40,162 bases of DNA. Origin: Clostridia bacterium (GTDB lineage: Bacteria; Bacillota; Clostridia; TANB77; CAG-508). The DNA lies in contig JAAWOE010000013.1 in assembly GCA_022799315.1 (NCBI GenBank), forward strand, positions 1-40,162. Direction: 5' to 3'. Below, piece by piece: positions 36,970 to 40,162 of this stretch (position 1 is its first letter; every line of letters begins with the position of its first letter). The position numbers and the translations under genes were made by a program. Under the pieces are notes generated by a model, which was given only the letters and a program-made list of their open reading frames with translations, had not been told where the DNA came from and did not search any database.

Positions 36970-37132
36970 ATGAACATATAGTAATATAAGAGTAAAAATG
37001 AGTTCGACCATACCGAGCAAAGCGTTGATATTTCTTATTCTAATCATAGTGTGTTACATTATTCACTTAAACCAATTATACTAAAACGCCTTGGAGAACG
37101 GAATTTTTACTCTTATATTACTATATGTTCAT
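36970..37132. mobile_element. MITE-like element, family 1, intact copy
   Basis: 163 bp with perfect 30-bp terminal inverted repeats starting ATGAACATATAGTAATATAA. The core carries GAGTTCGACCATACCGAGCA and AAAACGCCTTGGAGAACGG and is related, inverted, to 20529-20685. No ORF and no clear target duplication. It lies upstream of eno; the rest of 36873-37225 holds only a small hairpin. Confidence 0.8.
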
Positions 37133-37162
37133 TTAAGCTATTATACAATACATATATTAAAT

Positions 37163-37190
37163 AAAAATTCTAGTAAACACTAGAATTTTT
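37163..37190. terminator. Perfect hairpin upstream of tRNA-Gln
   Basis: AAAAATTCTAGT (37163-37174) pairs with ACTAGAATTTTT (37179-37190). Terminator-like, though no gene on either side obviously needs it. Confidence 0.5.
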
Positions 37191-37225
37191 GTTTAATATA
37201 TGCTAATATAATTAAGTATTCATAT

Positions 37226-37300
37226 TGGGGTATCGCCAAGCGGTAAGGCATCGGACTCTGACTCCGACATTCCTGTGTTCGAATCACAGTACCCCAACCA
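37226..37300 (+). tRNA. tRNA-Gln(CUG)
   Basis: 75 nt including CCA. Acceptor TGGGGTA/TACCCCA, anticodon stem TCGGA/TCCGA, loop CTCTGAC, T-arm CTGTG-TTCGAAT-CACAG. The body is that of Firmicute tRNA-Gln; the anticodon CUG reads CAG. Confidence 0.93.
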
Positions 37301-37305
37301 CGTCG

Positions 37306-37336
37306 CAACTAGTTAATTTGACTAGTTGTTTTGTTT
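37306..37336 (+). terminator. Terminator of tRNA-Gln
   Basis: CAACTAG (37306-37312) pairs with CTAGTTG (37322-37328), followed by TTTTGTTTT. Confidence 0.8.
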
Positions 37337-37464
37337 TACAAAACAACATAAGTCATAACACTGTTGCTCCTTGTTTCGAAAAAAGTATCGCTTCGCTAAC
37401 AACTTTTTTTCGAGTTTATCGCTTGCAAATGTTAAAGTATCTGCCTACCTTAAGAAAAAAGATA

Positions 37465-37522
37465 TATAGGCAAGTTTGTACTTTTCATTATTCACCCTTC
37501 ACTATTCATTTTTCACTTTTTA
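37465..37522. repeat. Dispersed repeat related to 39611-39649
   Basis: AGGCAAGTTTGTACTTTT followed by CATTATTCAC and CTATTCATTTTTCAC matches, with changes, the reverse complement of 39611-39649. Non-coding; the remainder of 37337-37600 shows no gene. Confidence 0.5.
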
Positions 37523-37600
37523 TATACTATTTTCAATTAACCTATATAAATCATTTTTATTGTCCAAATTATAAAGCTAGTTCAATCATTTTCACATCTT

Positions 37601-38293
37601 CTAATATTGTAATCCACTTATTTCTTTTACATATTCTTCGTAATTGGGCACATGTTCCTTTATTATTTCATAAAATCTTTTAGAATGTGTTTTATATTTT
37701 AAATGTGCAAATTCATGTAAAACAACATATTCTATTATTTCTTGTTTGTATTTTACAATATCTGGATTAATTGTTATTTTCTTATCTTCTGAACATTTTC
37801 CTAATGTGTTTTTCATTCTAATAATTTCATAATCTTCTGGTGCATAGCCTAATAATTTTCTTGTTTTTTCCATAGCCCCCTCTATTTCTCTTTGGGCAAC
37901 TACATTATATATTTTTTCTATTAGCAAATTTAATAGTTCTTCTTTTTGTACTTTTTTGTATTTGTTAGGTAGTTCTATTTTTATAGTTCCTTCTTCTACA
38001 TTAACTGTTAATGTTTTTATATTTTTATAACGAATGTTAATGCTATAATTTTCTCCTAAAATTTTAACTATTCCTGTATTTATATATTCTTCTTTTTTTG
38101 CCTCATATTCTTTTATTTTTTCTAAAATCCATCTTCTTTTTTCTTCTACTATTTCTTGAATTTGATTCTTTGAAAAATACCAAGGAGCTTGTACTACTAC
38201 TTCTCCATTTTGTACACATATACATAGATTATTGTTTATATTTTTATCTACAGTATATGTAATTATTTCACTTCTATTTTTTAATAAATTCAT
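37601..38293 (-). CDS. Zinc metallopeptidase-like protein, YgjP/DUF45 family
   Basis: 230 aa. The metal motif H-E-F-A-H-L (HExxH) is near residue 190 and is followed by a third candidate ligand in H-S-K-R-F-Y. The N-terminal beta region with W-I-L-E-K-I-K-E-Y fits the YgjP/DUF45 (M48-like) family. The substrate is unknown. AAGGAGG precedes ATG 38293. Confidence 0.85.
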   Translation of the reverse strand: MNLLKNRSEIITYTVDKNINNNLCICVQNGEVVVQAPWYFSKNQIQEIVEEKRRWILEKIKEYEAKKEEYINTGIVKILGENYSINIRYKNIKTLTVNVEEGTIKIELPNKYKKVQKEELLNLLIEKIYNVVAQREIEGAMEKTRKLLGYAPEDYEIIRMKNTLGKCSEDKKITINPDIVKYKQEIIEYVVLHEFAHLKYKTHSKRFYEIIKEHVPNYEEYVKEISGLQY

Positions 38294-38433
38294 TTTAATT
38301 CCTCCTTAGTATCAAAAATATGTTTTGCGAATTCTTGTTCGTTTCTACGTTCTCTATTTTATATTCATTTTATATTTTTGTCAATAGTTTTTTTGAAAAA
38401 ATATAAAATTTTTGTTCGCTTGTTTTTTAATAT

Positions 38434-38462
38434 AAAAAGTTCGCTATTTTAGCGAACTTTTT
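38434..38462 (-). terminator. Terminator of the Nudix gene
   Basis: AAAAAGTTCGCT (38434-38445) pairs with AGCGAACTTTTT (38451-38462). It overlaps the stop codon. Confidence 0.85.
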
Positions 38463-38980
38463 ATATGCTCTTCTAATATTTTTATATCTCTTTTTGCAAC
38501 AATTTTTGTTGAATACAAACTTGTATATTCCGATGCTAATAATTTATCATAATTCTGTTTCATTTTTTCTAATGCTTCTTCTGGTTTCATCCATAATCTT
38601 TTTCCTCCTTCTGCTTTTTCCATATCAGTTAACGATAAACTGTCTAGTTTTTTAATTACTTTTCCTATAAAAACGCAAGATGTTTGCATATAATTTGACT
38701 TTGTTTTATATTCTTCAGTATACCCCAAGCACTCTATAATCTTTACTTCGCATCCAACTTCTTCTTTTATCTCTCTTATAAATGCTTCTTCAAAACTTTC
38801 ATTCTCTTCTAATCCACCACCAGGCAATTTATACATATTTTTGTTTTCTTTATAAAACACTGCCATATTACCTTGTTCATCTAACACGATTCCTCTAGCT
38901 GCCTTTCTATAAATAGGCTCCTTCATTTCGACAATTTCTTCACCAATATCTTCATCTGTTACTTTTGTAATTAATTTCAT
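38444..38980 (-). CDS. Nudix hydrolase
   Basis: 178 aa. The Nudix box G-G-L-E-E-N-E-S-F-E-E-A-F-I-R-E-I-K-E-E-V-G is complete (GX5EX7REUXEEXGU). Acts on a nucleoside diphosphate derivative that the sequence does not identify. ATG 38980 follows TGGAGG. A promoter TTGTAA (39040-39035), 17 bases, TAAAAT (39017-39012) precedes it. Confidence 0.9.
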   Translation of the reverse strand: MKLITKVTDEDIGEEIVEMKEPIYRKAARGIVLDEQGNMAVFYKENKNMYKLPGGGLEENESFEEAFIREIKEEVGCEVKIIECLGYTEEYKTKSNYMQTSCVFIGKVIKKLDSLSLTDMEKAEGGKRLWMKPEEALEKMKQNYDKLLASEYTSLYSTKIVAKRDIKILEEHIKSSLK

Positions 38981-39054
38981 TCAACTTTCCTCCAGTAATA
39001 GTATAATGTATATTTTAACTCATATATCATAAAATTACAAGGATTATAAATATG

Positions 39055-39093
39055 AAAAAGCCAACCCGTTGTGATACTCTACATTGGGTTGGC
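39055..39093 (-). terminator. Terminator of islet gene E
   Basis: GCCAACCC (39060-39067) pairs with GGGTTGGC (39086-39093). On the - strand it is followed by TTTTTCAT. Confidence 0.8.
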
Positions 39094-39101
39094 AAGGTGG
39101 A

Positions 39102-39449
39102 TTACCTGCATCTTATTATTGCTTTTGCTACCTCCATAGTTGTCTTGTTAATCGATTGGGGCGATGCATCAGGCTTACTCCTCATTATCGCTTTCTTAAC
39201 TTCCTCAATGGCTCCTCTAAGGTGTTCTTCCGCTTCTAGCTCAGCAAACGTTTTCCTTTCAGTGTCCTTCTTAGCTGTTTCAGATTTATTTCCTGCTCCA
39301 GCTTTTTTGATTTTTGAAGGTTTTCTGCCCGGATACAGTTTAACATTTTTCTTATCCCCATTGTTTAGAGAGCGTTGCACATCCCGTAGCTTATGCAAGC
39401 TTTCTCTAACTCTTTGGGTATCTCTGTGTTTAAGAATTGCATTTATCAT
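39102..39449 (-). CDS. Islet gene E: unknown basic 115-aa protein, higher GC, early CGG
   Basis: ATG 39449 follows AAAGGAGG. Lys/Arg-rich, with a flexible middle (Y-P-G-R-K-P-S-K-I-K-K-A-G-A-G-N-K) between two helical parts. No family recognised. Codons are GC-richer than the neighbours. Codon 22 is CGG (39386-39384) in L-R-D-V and is its only CGG. A +1 shift there stops after about six residues. Confidence 0.75.
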   Translation of the reverse strand: MINAILKHRDTQRVRESLHKLRDVQRSLNNGDKKNVKLYPGRKPSKIKKAGAGNKSETAKKDTERKTFAELEAEEHLRGAIEEVKKAIMRSKPDASPQSINKTTMEVAKAIIRCR

Positions 39450-39503
39450 AGTGCATCCTCCTTTTCATACTATCATACTATAAAGTTTCTTCTTAATAAC
39501 TCT

Positions 39504-39532
39504 ATTATACTACATTTTACATTAAAAAGCAA
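39504..39532 (-). promoter_or_regulatory. Promoter of islet gene E
   Basis: TTGCTT (39532-39527), 17 bases, TATAAT (39509-39504). Confidence 0.7.
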
Positions 39533-39610
39533 TTTGGGATTGTTTGCTATTACTTTAGTGAAAATCTTTATTTAGACTTCTTCTAGAACACCTTATAATT
39601 TAATTTAACG

Positions 39611-39765
39611 AAAAATGAAGAATGAATAGTTAAAAGTACAAACTTGCCTTTCAATTCTTAGCCTTTTTCTGCTCATACTCTTAACTATTCACTCTTCATT
39701 TTTAACTCTTGCCATTAGGCAAGTTTGGTGCCCTAACTAGACACGTTTGCGAAATCATTAGGGCA
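39611..39765. repeat. Inverted-repeat region with nested hairpins
   Basis: AAAAATGAAGAATGAATAGT (39611-39630, continuing TAA) pairs with the stretch ending at 39703, with one mismatch in 23. CAAACTTGCCT (39639-39649) pairs with AGGCAAGTTTG (39717-39727). TGCCCTAA (39729-39736) pairs with TTAGGGCA (39758-39765). No ORF. A related half is at 37465-37522. It may be another small mobile repeat. It covers most of the 39450-39920 gap. Confidence 0.55.
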
Positions 39766-39924
39766 AAAAATGTTTATTTTCAACTCTTAATTATAGTTAT
39801 ATCAATAGTTTACAAGTATTATATTTGCAAACTTGTTTTTTGACTATATTTAATGTAACATAAAATAATAAAAATTACAAGGGCTAAATAAAAATAATAT
39901 TTTCAAAAAATTTGTTTTGTTCGC

Positions 39925-39953
39925 TTGTATTTTATCTAATAATGTTATATAGT
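39925..39953 (+). promoter_or_regulatory. Promoter of the toxin gene
   Basis: TTGTAT (39925-39930), 17 bases, TATAGT (39948-39953). A start near 39960 would begin ATAGAAAATGGG, matching the predicted 5' end of the antisense RNA. Confidence 0.6.
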
Positions 39954-39959
39954 TGTAAA

Positions 39960-40039
39960 CATAGAAAATGGGAATAAGCAGTGTGAGTGCTACCACTTTA
40001 CATACACAGTTCTTACTGTGAGAATGGGGGTGGTGCTAT
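39960..40039 (+). promoter_or_regulatory. Structured toxin leader hiding the start codon
   Basis: CTACCA (39990-39995) can pair with TGGTAG (40041-40046), which includes the last two bases of the ATG. CACAGT-TCTT-ACTGTG (40003-40020) forms an inner hairpin. The Shine-Dalgarno GGGGGTGG lies within the closed region. Such self-inhibition is typical of type I toxin mRNAs. Confidence 0.55.
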
Positions 40040-40153
40040 ATGGTAGAACAAGCTATGTTAATGATAATATACTTACTTTTCTACGGTTTAGTAGGAATGA
40101 CTATTATAGCATTTGCCTTGATTATTGCAATAGTAGTAATTTTGAGCAAATAA
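40040..40153 (+). CDS. Type I toxin-like small membrane protein
   Basis: 37 aa: a short polar start (M-V-E-Q), one long hydrophobic helix (about residues 7-35, rich in Ile, Leu and Gly) and S-L-S-K-like polar end (I-L-S-K). The size and shape match Fst/TxpA/holin-like toxins, though the sequence is not close to any I can name. GGGGGTGG precedes ATG. The antisense gene and terminator expected 3' of it are seen at 85-207, continuing from the identical 94-base overlap. Confidence 0.75.
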   Translation: MVEQAMLMIIYLLFYGLVGMTIIAFALIIAIVVILSK

Positions 40154-40162
40154 TAAAAGCAC

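Overview
The window comes from the chromosome of a low-GC, spore-forming Firmicute, most likely an uncultured Clostridia lineage. The evidence is T-box leaders on valS and ileS, a SpoVM homologue, meso-diaminopimelate dehydrogenase, TTGACA/TATAAT promoters with 17-base spacers, AGGAGG ribosome binding sites, and AT-rich codons in most genes. The first 94 bases are identical to the last 94. Because the content is core chromosomal genes, I read this as a contig ending in a repeated toxin-antitoxin locus, not as a 40 kb replicon.

Layout. 1-1.3 kb: part of a type I toxin-antitoxin locus, a GNAT acetyltransferase and two tRNA-Gly genes. 1.4-4.6 kb: T-box, small gene and valS. 4.6-9.3 kb: small membrane proteins, recG, rpmB, spoVM, nth. 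9.3-13.7 kb: surface and envelope proteins (polymer-forming-like, glycine-rich, L,D-transpeptidase). 13.8-19.3 kb: rlmN-prpC-prkC-rsgA-rpe, the usual Firmicute cluster. 19.5-21.8 kb: divergent ddh and asd. 22.3-23.9 kb: iscS-iscU. 25.9-29.1 kb: T-box and ileS. 29.1-34 kb: pilin-like protein, clpX, clpP, tig. 34.5-39 kb: S4-domain protein, eno, tRNA-Gln, metallopeptidase, Nudix. 39.5-40.16 kb: the complete toxin gene.

The main finding is a recoding system. Five genes (GNAT, recG, rlmN, iscU and a pilin-like gene) are each broken by one extra C. In all five the C creates an in-frame CGG codon exactly where the family expects Gly, and the frame is restored if C-GGA or C-GGG is read as a four-base Gly codon. 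I found no other in-frame CGG in the AT-rich native genes. The same window carries, beside an ordinary tRNA-Gly(UCC), a second tRNA-Gly whose anticodon loop is CUUCCGA. Its UCCG is the exact complement of the quadruplet CGGA. I infer natural quadruplet decoding of CGGA/CGGG as glycine.

Against this background stand five solitary genes of higher GC (4931-5536, 21868-22224, 24923-25675, 34029-34388, 39102-39449). Each has its own promoter, a strong ribosome binding site and a GC-rich hairpin. Each needs CGG read as ordinary Arg, and the first CGG always lies at codon 15-22. Quadruplet reading would truncate all five. They are either foreign genes incompatible with the host code or genes gated by the decoding state. 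Other items are an Fst/par-like type I toxin-antitoxin locus, two MITE-like families, and a TA-repeat that puts the L,D-transpeptidase gene out of frame.
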